From Acridotheres tristis (lineage: Eukaryota; Chordata; Aves; Passeriformes; Sturnidae): 64,000 bases of DNA. Positions within the stretch are counted from its first letter, which is position 1; every line of letters begins with the position of its first letter. The notes under the pieces are model-generated. The model searched no databases and was not told the DNA's origin. It saw nothing but the letters and a program-made list of their open reading frames with translations. Below are positions 1 to 10,555 of this stretch, piece by piece. The translations under genes and the position numbers were made by a program. Location of the stretch: contig CM072894.1 of the NCBI GenBank assembly GCA_037013685.1, positions 25,853,529 through 25,917,528 on the forward strand, given 5' to 3'.

Positions 1-2242
1 AACCAGGGTAGTCAGAGCTTCTGGACTCAGTGGAGAACCAAAGCAAGCACTGCAGTGTTTGTGCCAACACAAAATGCCACACTGCACAGAATACAGCCTT
101 TAATTCTACCAATTTCTTGTTTGACACAGGAAAACAGAGCGTGATTAAAAAAATTGTGTCTTAACTGACTGCTCCATATTGTCATGCCAGAAACAATTAG
201 CTTAACTAGAAAGTTAATTTAATTGCAAATGTGGATGGGCAAACTGTGCCAGCCACTTCATTATCATTATTCTATGTTATTCCTAATGCTTAGTGTTGTT
301 TAATATGTTCTTATGGTATATGGTGGTGGAATTAAAAGATTGTCTCTGTAGTGGTTAATGTTGCTACTGAAAATAACTTCCAGTCTCAGTATTACATGTC
401 TTTATCTATGGGGCTTTTAAAAGAACTTCTAGTAGAATTTTCTAGCTTCTTTTTCACTTTTAGGGGTGAAAAAGGACAAAAGCAGAAGGACTGCCAGAGA
501 CATATGTAGCAGTAGGAATTGACCACAGATATTTTATGGTAAAATATTCTATATTTTTCTAGGGGAAGAGATTTTCCCTGTTCAATTTTTGTCACAAATT
601 TATGGATATTATAATTTATTTCTGTAATTTTTACAAGCAAAAGAAATTTGCCTTGAAATACTGGCTAAACACTCAAACCTCGAGATTAAAATGACATGAG
701 ATAATTTCCCGGTTTTCTGGAACAACTAAACATGGGAATGGACTCTTGCAGTGGGAGTTTTTAGGAATAAGCTCCTTTGGCGAGAAGAATCACAAGGGAA
801 AAACTAAAATTTATTAGGGAAACATGTAAATTGATGATGCTGGTAATGACTCAACCACCTTTTATCCATGGACATTGTTATTACTACTGTTTTACCTCAT
901 ATTATTTTATTTTATCTGCATTTTATTGCAGGTTTTAGATTTGATTAGATTTGAAGATTGCTGTGCAGTAAACACACTGCACTGGCAGAATTTATTGTTA
1001 TTCTCTTTGAATAGCTAGTTGATTAAAAGATCCATCAGTGTCCTTCCTTGCACTGGCAAATTTTGTTACATGTGTCTTCTTTTTAAGCAGTATTTTGTAA
1101 AGCAAAAAAAAAAAGAAATACCTGCTACATCAGGCTTCATCATGACAGTTCTAATGCACAATATTGAAGAGTGTGTGGGTTTTATATTCCTTATTAAACA
1201 AAAAAATCAACCCCAAAGCCCTATAAAAATTTGGATCCGATGTGATTTAAGCCACCCACCCTTTGGCAGGCTCCCTTGCCTGAGAAACTCAGCTTGAGAC
1301 GGGGAGTGCTACCAAGGTTGAGTGATGGAAAAAATCATAATAAAATGGCATTTGCTTTAGCAACGTTGTCTATAATCTTTTTCCGTGTATACCAGCTACA
1401 AAATGCACCTCAGCCCTCCTGCCTCAGGCCATCAACTGATCTTTGCTCTCAAGCTAAGCTGTCCTACCTCTGCTTTCTAGGTTTTTGGGGATAGTTGTTT
1501 GCTATGGAGCACTAAGCCTTTGCTTGCTGCGGTACACAGTATTAGCTGACAGAATATCTTGGACTAAGCTGGCCACTCATCTGATCCAATATGTCATTTT
1601 CCACGTTCCCATAGAAACTTAGATTAATCGCTCATTCCTGATGCATTTCTTCTACAATATTGTCATTTTGATGCTCTTTTGCTGCTAGTTTTGAAGGCAG
1701 CTTCAAATCCATTCAAGGAAATAGAGCCAACTTTGTGCTGCTTTTTAGCAGCAGGTACTTTGCCTGTAATGAGGAAAATCTCATTTTACAGAATTCTTGC
1801 AAGGTAAAGAAAACATAGCTTCATCTCCTTAATGAGAGCTTTCTTATTCAAGAGCGCTTGACTGTAAAGAGTGCTATCCACAATGGTTAGTGTGGAGAGG
1901 AAACCTTAAGTAGAACATGCTATTGTGGCCTTTGAGCAGTTCCCATCTCCTCTATTCAGAAAGCAGAGTTAACTGAGGATAGCAAGAACAAACTGTACAT
2001 GCGCTTGAGAAAAAGAACTTGACTTGGCAAGTTGGCATAAGTGTAACACAATATATTACCACTTTCTGCTGGGCTTATTCTCTTACTGTCATTGACCAGA
2101 TCTGTTCAATGGCTGCCATTTTCAGTTGCGAGAAGAAGAAATCCCAAATACAAGCCCCCACCCCCCTTCTTTACTTTCCAAGAAAGACTGTTTATGTAAT
2201 CCATACTGGTGGGTCTGTCTAGGAAGCTGTTCCGAAATTTTT
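1..2242. other. Unannotated non-coding stretch
   Basis: AT-rich unique-looking sequence. Open frames are under 100 codons on both strands with no recognisable domain. I see no clear repeat, RNA gene or splice-flanked exon. A short A-run lies near 1,104-1,115. Confidence 0.6.
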
Positions 2243-2266
2243 GGGGTGGGGAGGGGATGCAGGGGG
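2243..2266 (+). other. G-quadruplex motif
   Basis: Four runs of at least four G (2243-2246, 2248-2251, 2253-2256, 2262-2266) are separated by loops of 1, 1 and 5 bases. This fits the canonical intramolecular G4 pattern on the + strand. Very short loops usually make a stable structure. No gene or promoter is visible beside it, so any function is unknown. Confidence 0.6.
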
Positions 2267-2309
2267 AAGAGTGAGGGCTGAGGGATGAAGAAGGAACAAA
2301 CATTAGACC

Positions 2310-2640
2310 TGACAAAGCTTGAAATATAAAACAAAAAAAGCATCTGCGAGGCATAATAAAACAAAGTGTATATACGTGTTGTTCTCACAGAGTATTTGGC
2401 TGAGCCCGGGCAACGGGAAAGCATGCATAGCTAACGCTCCTGACTGTGTGAAACCCTTTGTATACTCCAGAGTCTCTGCAAGAGACCTTGATTACAGAGT
2501 TTGGCATGATACCCAATACATTTTTTGGAATGGTTTCTTGTCCATCACTGACACTCGTAATGAGAAATTTATACACCATCCAAAGCGGATAAATTAATTT
2601 CAAACACTTTTGACTTGGGTCAACAATGGCTATTGGCAGT
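2310..2640. promoter_or_regulatory. Candidate conserved non-coding element
   Basis: Unique sequence with several retained CpGs in an otherwise CpG-poor setting, and homeodomain-type AT cores such as 'aaattaattt' near 2,590. No repeat similarity and no credible frame. The idea that it is conserved is inference from composition; no alignment was possible. Confidence 0.25.
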
Positions 2641-2660
2641 GCCTATTATTTGCCTTTTTA

Positions 2661-2691
2661 TTAAAAAAAAAACCAACAAAACAAAACAAAG
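2661..2691 (+). repeat. A-rich low-complexity tract
   Basis: Ten A followed by CAACAAAACAAAACAAAG-like steps. Simple A-rich sequence. It could be an old retroposon tail, but no element body is recognisable upstream. Confidence 0.5.
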
Positions 2692-3999
2692 AGGAGAAAT
2701 TGCTCTTCTTCACGGTGATAGCATGGTAAAGACCCCAAGTATAGTGGAGATAGAATCTTGGCAAGCACATATATAGGTCAGGATAGATTATTTCACTTTT
2801 CAATGTAAATGAAAGTAATTTTCTTCAGTATGAGCAGTTTAATAAATTCCCAGGATGGTTTTCATTAAGAAATTTGCATATTGGCTAGTATAAAAATTTC
2901 TGAAAGCAATCAGTTGGCAAAAATAATTTGATTCTACTTCTACTTTCCCAATGCAGTTAATAGTCAAGGAATGAAGTATAAATTAGCTTTTCCTTTGAGA
3001 ACTCCTTTTAAAACTTGGATGCTTAAGTTAGCCTTTTAAAGATGATAATTGTGCATATTCTCATGCAGATACACACACCAGAAATGGGGAAAAGGCATTA
3101 AAACACACCTACACACACAAAAAACGTGGATTGGAAGCAAACAAGAAAATTGCTACATCTCCTTGGGAGATATTGAAATTATGGGGACATATAGATAAAT
3201 TTCTGGTAAGTTCCCATTATGTGCAGCCAAATTAGATAATTTACTAAATTCTTTAAGTCAATGTAAATTCAAGGTTTTTGACTGATCTTAGACTTTTTCA
3301 GTGTGTTTTATTTTGTATATGCAAGGTATATGGATTTATTGAAGGCAAAGCCCTGTTTATATACCAGGGTACTCCAAATGCAAGAATCTGCTAGCTTCTA
3401 AAATATAACTAGAGAACTAAATGTAAATAAATTATTTAGGTTTTCAGAGCCATATGATAATGGAAAATCATAATGCTAGTAAATATTAAAAGAAAGAAGA
3501 TAAAAAATAAAAATAGGATGTGGATTTTAAGGAAATGTAAAATATGACAAATAATCAGCCAGGATTATGGAGTGTGAACACAGATGATACTGCATGTGCA
3601 CTTTTATTTTGTTGTGTTTCAGTTAGCTTCTTTGTGCAGGAACTGTTTATGGTTTTGATTTAGGCTTATGCCTGAAATTTCAGCTGTGTTGCAATAGGAA
3701 TGGCAAAATGGTATATGTGATTTTTCTGAGAACTGCTTTGGAGGCTTTTTTTCCCCTAAAAAGGCCGATTTCCCTTTTATCTCCCTCCTTACCTACCTGC
3801 TGCCTTTGTGCAAGTAGGATTGCCTGAGGAAGGCGGTGGTTCTGATGCCTCGGCGGTTTGGGGTTGGAAGGATGCTTCATGCAGCTGATACGCTGGCTGC
3901 ACTGTGCATAGTGACAACTGAAACACGAATCCTGGGATGCTGTGCTGGTAGGTCCTGATGGCATCGCATGGACACCCATTATTAGGGAAGAACCAGAGC
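2692..3999. other. Unannotated non-coding stretch
   Basis: AT-rich, with short CA/AC-rich stretches near 3,070-3,125 and an ATTTGCAT octamer just inside at 2,872-2,879. No gene or repeat recognised. The short frames near 3,680-3,979 look like chance. Confidence 0.55.
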
Positions 4000-4071
4000 A
4001 GGTTTTCAGATGAGCTCAGACTAGATGATCTAATGGTCCCATCTGGCCTTAAAATCTGTGAGTCTATGAAA
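4000..4071 (+). mobile_element. CR1/L3-type LINE, 3' terminal fragment
   Basis: The segment 'ctagatgatctaatggtccc' followed by 'tctggccttaaaatct' and 'gagtctatgaa' matches the known 3' end of older sauropsid CR1 elements, which read ...gactagatgatc..atggtccctt-ctggcc..-gaatctatga. CR1 elements are non-LTR retrotransposons that end in a short octamer-like repeat rather than poly-A, as here. Orientation is +. Upstream sequence (3,780-3,999) is too eroded to assign. It is a dead 5'-truncated copy. Confidence 0.75.
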
Positions 4072-4969
4072 GACAGTCCTGCAGTTATAAGCATTTTAGA
4101 ACTGTCAATTCCAGATTTACTTCAGTGTAAGAGGCAATTGCTTCCATGCTGAAATGCTCAGTTTTGTATTATGTGCACGGTGACATAAATGCTCTATAAA
4201 ATAGAGATATGCAGCGTGAGCAAGACACAGCAAAGCAGAGCAGTTCATTGTTATAAGAATGAGGAGAGATGCTTATATTTGTAGAGGGCAGGTTTTAGGA
4301 AGAGATTTGAGAAAGGAGTAGAGTGCATTTGGGAAAGAAGAAAGAATGCATTCCCAGAAACATGAAAGACACTAAAGCTGCAAAACCAAAGGAAGAGAGG
4401 GAAAGGCAGCAAGAGAAAAAAGGGGGTGAGTGAGATAGAAAGAAATTAAAAAGGACCAAGAGTAGCAGAGAGTGAAGTTGCAGAATACAGAGGATGAATA
4501 TAACTTGTTTATTCACTCTCTTATCATTATAGAACTGTGCCTGTACGGCTGTGAGTGGCTCAGCTGCTATGCTTTCTTCAGCTCCCCAGCTAAAATATAG
4601 GAAGGGAGAGAACTGGGATGGGGGGAAAAGAGGGAAAGATATTCTTTTGGTTCTTCTCCTTATTAATGGAGCTGGGTGTGCATACCTGGGTACTGGAGGG
4701 CATGCTTGAAGTACAGGTCCTAGGGCTGTACTTCAAGAGGGGGGCCCTGGCAAGCATCTGGCAGCTCATCAGAAAGAGTTGAGTGGCTGATACTGAAAAG
4801 AGGGGCTGCAGGGTCTTTTCTCCAGCACTCTCGGAGGAGGGTTCTGTAGGCACAGGTGTGTTGCAGTTATGTGCAGTTGTATTAGTCACTCTTACTCTGT
4901 TCTTAATTTTTGTTTTTGTATTTGAGATGAATATTCAAGTTTTTGCTGCCCCTGAGTATCACAGCGCAC
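4072..4969. other. Non-coding stretch with purine-rich patch
   Basis: Between about 4,260 and 4,460 the + strand is very purine-rich (AG-rich) and interrupted, giving pyrimidine-rich chance frames on the other strand. A perfect inverted repeat is listed separately (4,705-4,737). No gene recognised. Confidence 0.5.
4705..4737. repeat. Perfect 12-bp inverted repeat (hairpin)
   Basis: Arms 4705-4716 (cttgaagtacag) and 4726-4737 (ctgtacttcaag) are exact reverse complements around a 9-base loop. Pairing stops outside the arms, so it is shorter than a pre-miRNA. Confidence 0.7.
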
Positions 4970-4984
4970 TTTTTTTTTTTTTTT
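4970..4984 (+). repeat. T15 homopolymer
   Basis: Fifteen consecutive T. On the minus strand this would be an A tail, but no retroposon body is recognisable beside it. Confidence 0.8.
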
Positions 4985-6479
4985 AAATATACTCTGGATA
5001 AATGTTAAACATGCTGAGAGGGTATGGCGACATCTTGCTGGTGCAGATATCTGCAGCTGAACTGTTTCCTCAAAGAACTTTCCCAAACAGCTCAACAGCC
5101 TCTGTGCTCCTGCAAACACAGCAAAGCCTGTGCTGGAAATACTTATGCTGGTAAAGCAGGGTGCACACAATTCTGATGATAGAAAAATGCACTTTATTGC
5201 GATAGGAATTTTTCTGTAATCTCAACAATTTTGATGAATTTTTGCAGTAAGATTCAGTGGTTAGAATAGCTTTTTCTGGGAGAATGACATTGTTTTCCTT
5301 GGTTGTCACCTGAGATGATGGAGGTGGTTTAAGACAGTATTCCTCTAAACTCACGAAATCCTAAGCCTTATTCTTTGAGCTAATCAAAGGAGTGTGATAA
5401 TCACTTGACTGTTTTCTATGACACAGTATCTTGGGTTTTTTTGCTACAAAAACAGTGAAATGACCAGATTTTGCACAGTCAAATATTTGTGCACTTTTTT
5501 TGTTTATTTTGCAAACCAGTTGTTTCCTCACCAGTGCCTAATTCCCATATCTCTGTTTGGCTCAAGCAATAAGGAAAGGTGCTATAAGGTGTGGCATGGC
5601 AAGGATGGGATTACGATTTTATTACAGTTTTCCCCACAGTCACAGAAGGCAGAAGTTGATGATTTTGTAATTGGTATCTCTCTGGGGTGATGCATTTCTT
5701 AAATCCTTCTATGTGACGGCACTATCTAGTTACACTGAACAGATTACCTGCTGACTGCTGCTTTTGGCATTTACTGATAATGCTGAATGCCAGAATCTTT
5801 CTTAACTGGAAGTGGAAGAATTCATTTCTACTGTCTTCATTTGCTTTCTAGTGACAGTTAACACTGTATCTCGATTTCATTGTTTCAAAGCATAGATACT
5901 AAGAAATCTCTTTAGAAGAGAGCAGACAGGATTTGCTGGCACTTTTAACCTGTTGCTTTGATGGGAGAGGAAATTATTTGCTTTCTAGCTGAGTATCTTT
6001 GACTTGCTGTTGACTCTTAACAAAGCAGCCAGGTTTTACTGTTAGAGGCACTTTCCCTTGTGTGTTTGGAGATGGATGTTACCTCTAAGGTCAAAACTGT
6101 GCACAGATTTCTTTAGTGTTTCAGAAGATGTTCATGCGGGGATTTTAGCTTGGGTTTTTTTGCAACCTAACTGACAGAACACTTTTTGTTTCCTTTGGAA
6201 TGATAAACTCTCTTGGTGTTATTTCTCACACTTTTAATTTTATTTAAAATATAAGGTAACCAAATGCCATGGGGAGTAAGTAGGGCCAGGCTCATTCAGA
6301 CCTGGTGTAAGCAGTAGAGTGCAACTATTTACTGGAGAGGAGGGGCAGAACTGAAAGGGGCCCCAAAAAATCCCTCTTACAAGTTGGCTCCCTGGCACGC
6401 CTCCTCTCCTGGCCAAAACACTGCAACCCATGCGGCCTCTTGGTTACAAACTGGGGTGCTCCCGATGGACTGTGTAGGA
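4985..6479. other. Unannotated non-coding stretch
   Basis: Mixed-composition sequence. No gene, repeat family or RNA gene recognised. Frames below 100 codons only. Confidence 0.55.
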
Positions 6480-6900
6480 CTTTGGTAGTAAACAGCGAGT
6501 GGTGGGGATGAATGGGGCTGGGGGATGGGGTGGGAGGGGAAGGGAAGGGGGGAGTGATATATTCCTGCCGCCGGGAAGCAAAGCGGAACCATGCGCCGGG
6601 TATCATTGCATAACAGATGATGTATTGTACAGCCTGTACCCTCTCCTAAAGAGCAGAGGTGGGCACGCCAAGGAAGGCTTGAGCCTGGCTCCTGGTGAGT
6701 GCCTGGCTCTGGCCTGCCTCCATGGCTGTGAATAAAGACAAGTTAAGGAAGAGGCAAAGGGAACATGCTGGCATCGCCGTACTCCCCGTTACTCACAGTA
6801 ACGAGATTGTTGTGAGGGTGAAACAAAGCCTCGCTGCGGGCAAGGGACGGGCTTTTCTTGCCACAGAGTGGGAAGCCCAGGAGACCTGCTCTCCCCAGTG
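6480..6900. promoter_or_regulatory. GC- and CpG-richer patch, possible small regulatory region
   Basis: The 6,480-6,900 stretch is clearly richer in GC than its surroundings and keeps about a dozen CpGs between 6,560 and 6,860 (for example 'ccgccggg', 'gcgccggg', 'atcgccgt', 'ctcgctgcggg'). By eye the observed/expected CpG ratio is near 0.5, below a textbook island but above the local background. It overlaps the G-quadruplex cluster. It could be a weak promoter or enhancer, or simply GC-rich sequence. No first exon is evident. Confidence 0.3.
6504..6552 (+). other. G-quadruplex cluster
   Basis: Eight G-runs of three or more lie within 49 bases (6504-6507, 6514-6517, 6520-6524, 6527-6530, 6532-6534, 6536-6539, 6542-6544, 6547-6552) with mostly 1-3 base loops. 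Several overlapping G4 folds are possible. The minus strand is correspondingly C-rich. Confidence 0.7.
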
Positions 6901-8644
6901 TCTCTCTGCATGTCTCAGAGCCTCCTCTTCCCCAGGCAGAAGGATGGGAGGTCTCCTAACAACATTGCTTCAAGGACATGGGAGCTTGCTGCTTTTTGCC
7001 CCTTCGGAACCTCAAACACCGTACTCCTTTCAAGCATCATGTCCAGGCTCTAGTGGCTACTGCCACCTCAGCCCAGGGCAGCAGGACAAGTGTGCTGCTC
7101 CTTCCTGCACAGCTCAGACCACAGCTGTCTCCAGATCAGGGTTTGCAAAAATGCAGCTCATCTTCAGCTTTTAAACATTTAGCAATGAACAGAAAATGGG
7201 TCTGTGAAAAAAATCCCAAGATACAATACAGAGGGGATGTCTTTTCCCTCTTTGTGGCAGATCAAACACATTTATCTAAGGTTTTAATTTCTTTTTCTTT
7301 CACATCATAGTGAGGATCTTTAGCAGAGAACGGAACAGCCGGGTGATATATTTTTGGGTTATAACTTGAGAACAAAAGCTCATTAGGACTCAAAGATTTT
7401 ATATGGATAACACCACCCACGGTTACTTTAGATAGGGTAGAAATGTTTTTATGCTTTAGGGCACAAACTAGCTATTAAATTACTAGGGAACTACAAATAT
7501 CTACTAGACATATCGATGGAAGTGCAAGCAGAACGCAGAGTACTACATAAAATAATTACATACAGCACAGCTAATATTAGATCACATGAAAGTACATGAC
7601 TGTTCTATAAAAATCGTTTGCCTTTCTGTATTGGACATTGATTGAGGGTGGAATTGGTGTTGTACAGGGAGATGCTGACCTAGCTTTCAAAGCTTCAAAA
7701 CCTTGTAGCCTCTGCCAGCATTTCTCGGCACGGCTGTGCCACTGGAACTGCCAGAGGAGCCAAGTTTCCTCAACTAGAAAAACTCCTCTCTTTTCTGCGG
7801 CTAGGTGGGATGTAGGAAACCCAAATGAGAGGGCATGGTTTATCCATCGTGCTGAGGATCCACCAAGCAAGCGTGTCCTTGACGTGTGAGCCTGAATTGG
7901 GGTCGGTGACAAGGACAACTCTGACATCATATGAATCATGTGAGGAGGGAGGGGTGTCGCTGCCTCCTGACGGGGGGACGCATCTGTTCCACGCTAGCTC
8001 GTGAGATGTGAAGAGGTTGCAGTGCTAAGATGCACATAGGGAGAGTGGGAGTGTGCCGCTTAGCAGGGCTTTTTTGAGTTTGGGAATCTCATCGGAGCTG
8101 CCTCTCTTCTGCTCTGTGATTCCCACCCCTCAGGCTCAGGTGGCTGTCGGACCCGAGCTGGGATGGTGGCAGAGGGGCCAGGGGTCAGGCTGGTGTGGGA
8201 GAGCACCACAGGAAAGTCAGTGCCAGATTTCCCACCTCTGTGGGACTTCAGAGGTCTGTGTGTTATCCCTCAGGGGTCCCTGAAAGATAATGGAAAAAAA
8301 AGCTTAAAGAAGGTCTTGTAGGGTGCACTCTTATTTATGAGAGGGCATATAGACCTTGGAGTAACTGCTGATGTTCCCACTAGAAAAGGCACACTTTCAT
8401 TTGCTAATAACTTTGCTGAGCTGAGAAATCAGGGTGTGTGTACAAATTACACTTTCTTAGCTGCCATGTTTTTGTGCATCAGTGCTGTGCAATCCATAAA
8501 GAAACATTCTTCTGAAGGGAAAAAAGCTAGTATGTGAACTTATAATTAAGATTACCTAACAAGTGACTCCACTGACAAGTGGGGTCAGTTCTAGCTGCAG
8601 AACTGTAAATATTTAATTTTCTCACTTAGTTCTTCAGCTTTGTT
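6901..8644. other. Unannotated non-coding stretch, moderately GC-rich
   Basis: Somewhat higher GC than average. It holds overlapping chance frames on both strands (to about 159 codons near 6,695-7,174 and 120 codons on the minus strand at 7,577-7,939) with no domain. No repeat recognised. Confidence 0.5.
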
Positions 8645-8725
8645 ACATGGCGGCACAGAGCTAGGTCCTGGGAAAAGGCAGTGAAACAAAATGTCTTCCC
8701 TCAAGTGCTTTAGATGTGTGCAGTG
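8645..8725 (+). mobile_element. L2-like LINE 3' fragment (ancient)
   Basis: The sequence from 'cacagagctaggtcctggg' through 'aggcagtgaaacaaaatg' to 'cttccctcaag' follows the order of the L2 3' region (..gtgctaggcactgggga..cagtgaacaaaaca..ccctcatgg). L2 is an old vertebrate LINE family surviving in birds only as eroded pieces. The call rests on remembered consensus wording, not on an alignment. Confidence 0.5.
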
Positions 8726-10420
8726 AATACACATACCAGCTTCACTGGTAGTTACAGCTAGGTTTGTACTGGTTTTGTTGTTATATTTTTGTGGTTATTA
8801 CCTGAAGGCTAATAGTTTTGAAGAAGATGAGATAATGGGCAGCATGGGGAGGTCATGAGGGTATATATTTGCAAATCTAACAGCAGGAAGTTGCTGAGGT
8901 CAGTCACTGTATGCCAACTGAAGTGTAGTGGTTGCAAGAGGGCAGTTCTGGCATGAAAAGGTTAAAAAAGCAAAGGGAAGTGATGAGATATTACATGCTT
9001 GGTAATCTGAAGAAAAGGGAGCTGGTGGGGAAATGTAAAGAGAAAGCTGACACAGTCTAGCAAAGGATGAAGAAAAGACCATTAGAAAGCTCTTGGTGGA
9101 TGTTGATGAATCAAAACAGAAATAGAGATGTTTCCATGGGCTGAAGTGGATGTTAAGCAACCAGCATACAGAGGGTGGTGATTTGTATTTCTGCCTGAGA
9201 TTAAGGAATGACAAAGTGTAGAGGAAGTAAAGAGGAAAATACAGATGCTGGGAACTACTGTGATAATTCCCCTATTGTGGATAACTGGTAAAACCTGAAG
9301 CCAGAGCCAAAATGCAAAATGAATGGTTCTTGACTTCAGGTGCTTGACTTTAGGTGCTTGACCATTGCCCACCATAGCCATGTGAGTGCAGAATGGAACC
9401 GATTGGTTCATGGAAGTAAAAAATCCTGCTCCTCCAACATGGGTGTTGATTTGGGGATGCTGTAGGCAGACTTAGGGAGCAGTCATGCCTGTGTCCTGTC
9501 CATAGAGTTTCTGAACTGGTAGTAAGGAGCAAAACATCTGAGGGGGAACTTGACCTAGTCTAGCTGCATTTCCTGTAGTATCTTCTTTTACTCTGCAAGA
9601 CTCTGCCATAGAAAACTCATACCTAAGAATTATTTGTATGCTTATTTTTCTTACTGTGACATTTTTCTGCCAAATTTTCCTTGGGAGCATAAGCTGGAAA
9701 AGTTTTGGGTACAGCTGGATAGTAAAAAACCCCACAATTTAAATCTTATCAAAATCAAGAAGGCATTTTGTGGACCAAGTGAAAAGACATATGTGCAAGG
9801 TGGGGGCTTTGGTCCAGCTGAATTTCAGGGGCTGTGTAGAAGTGGGAGTATGACAGCTTCTCACAAAAAGAGACTCAGTTTTGTGTACTGGAGTTCTCAC
9901 TGAGCTCTACTCTAAAGCCAGCATCATAAGTACTCATAATGCACTAGCACCCAGTAGCCCTACTCATACTGGGGCCCTGCTGCTCTTGGCACTTGTCACA
10001 CAGGGTAGAAAACCAGAAGCTTCTCCTGATACATTGCAGACAGCATGGAATGAGCAAGTGTGCTTCTGATGTGTCCTAGTTCAAAGAGCAAGCCAGTGGG
10101 AATTCCAGGGACTTACAGCACTCCTGATTAGTGGGGATTTTCTATTTGTATCTCTTGGGGTTTTAAGCACATCTTTGGACCTTAGCATGCATATTTCCCA
10201 CAGCCTGCTGTTGGTGCCCTGTTGTACACCTCTATATGTGGTAAGAGAGAGGCAAGTCACAACAAGCTCAGCCTGCTCCACTTGGCAAGGGCCGTGGTCT
10301 ATCCCAAGAGCTTCCTCTTTCCTGGCAACCCTTTGCAGGCTGCTTTATGGTGCTGGCTTAGTTGCACAAAATCCTTTCTTAGGCCTTAAAACTGATACAA
10401 TTTACTCCTATTTTCTTCAG
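8726..10420. other. Unannotated non-coding stretch
   Basis: Purine-rich around 8,940-9,070. A small 14-base tandem repeat (unit roughly tgcttgacttYagg) occurs at 9,327-9,362. No gene or larger repeat recognised. Confidence 0.5.
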
Positions 10421-10555
10421 TCTTCCCTCTTCTCTCTTCTCTCTTCTCTCTTCTCTTCTCTTCTCTTCTCTTCTCTTCTCTTCTCTTCTCTTCTCTTCTC
10501 TTCTCTTCTCTTCTCTTCTCTTCTCTTCTCTTCTCTTCTCTTCTCTTCTCTCTTT
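10421..10555 (+). repeat. Homopyrimidine satellite: TTCTCTC x3 then TTCTC x20
   Basis: After a short pyrimidine lead-in, three exact TTCTCTC heptamers (10430-10450) are followed by twenty exact TTCTC pentamers (10451-10550). The whole tract is pyrimidine-only on the + strand for about 130 bases. Such tracts can form triplex (H-DNA) and are usually length-variable. The 159-codon open frame across it (10,175-10,654) is a by-product of a 5-base repeat with no stop codon in that frame. Confidence 0.95.

Noticed and set aside
4705..4737. Hairpin considered as a microRNA precursor
   Set aside because: Pairing stops at 12 bp. A pre-miRNA needs roughly 25-30 paired bases.
6695..7174. 159-codon + frame
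   Set aside because: Lies in GC-richer DNA where stops are rarer. No domain, and overlapping frames of similar quality occur in the other phases.
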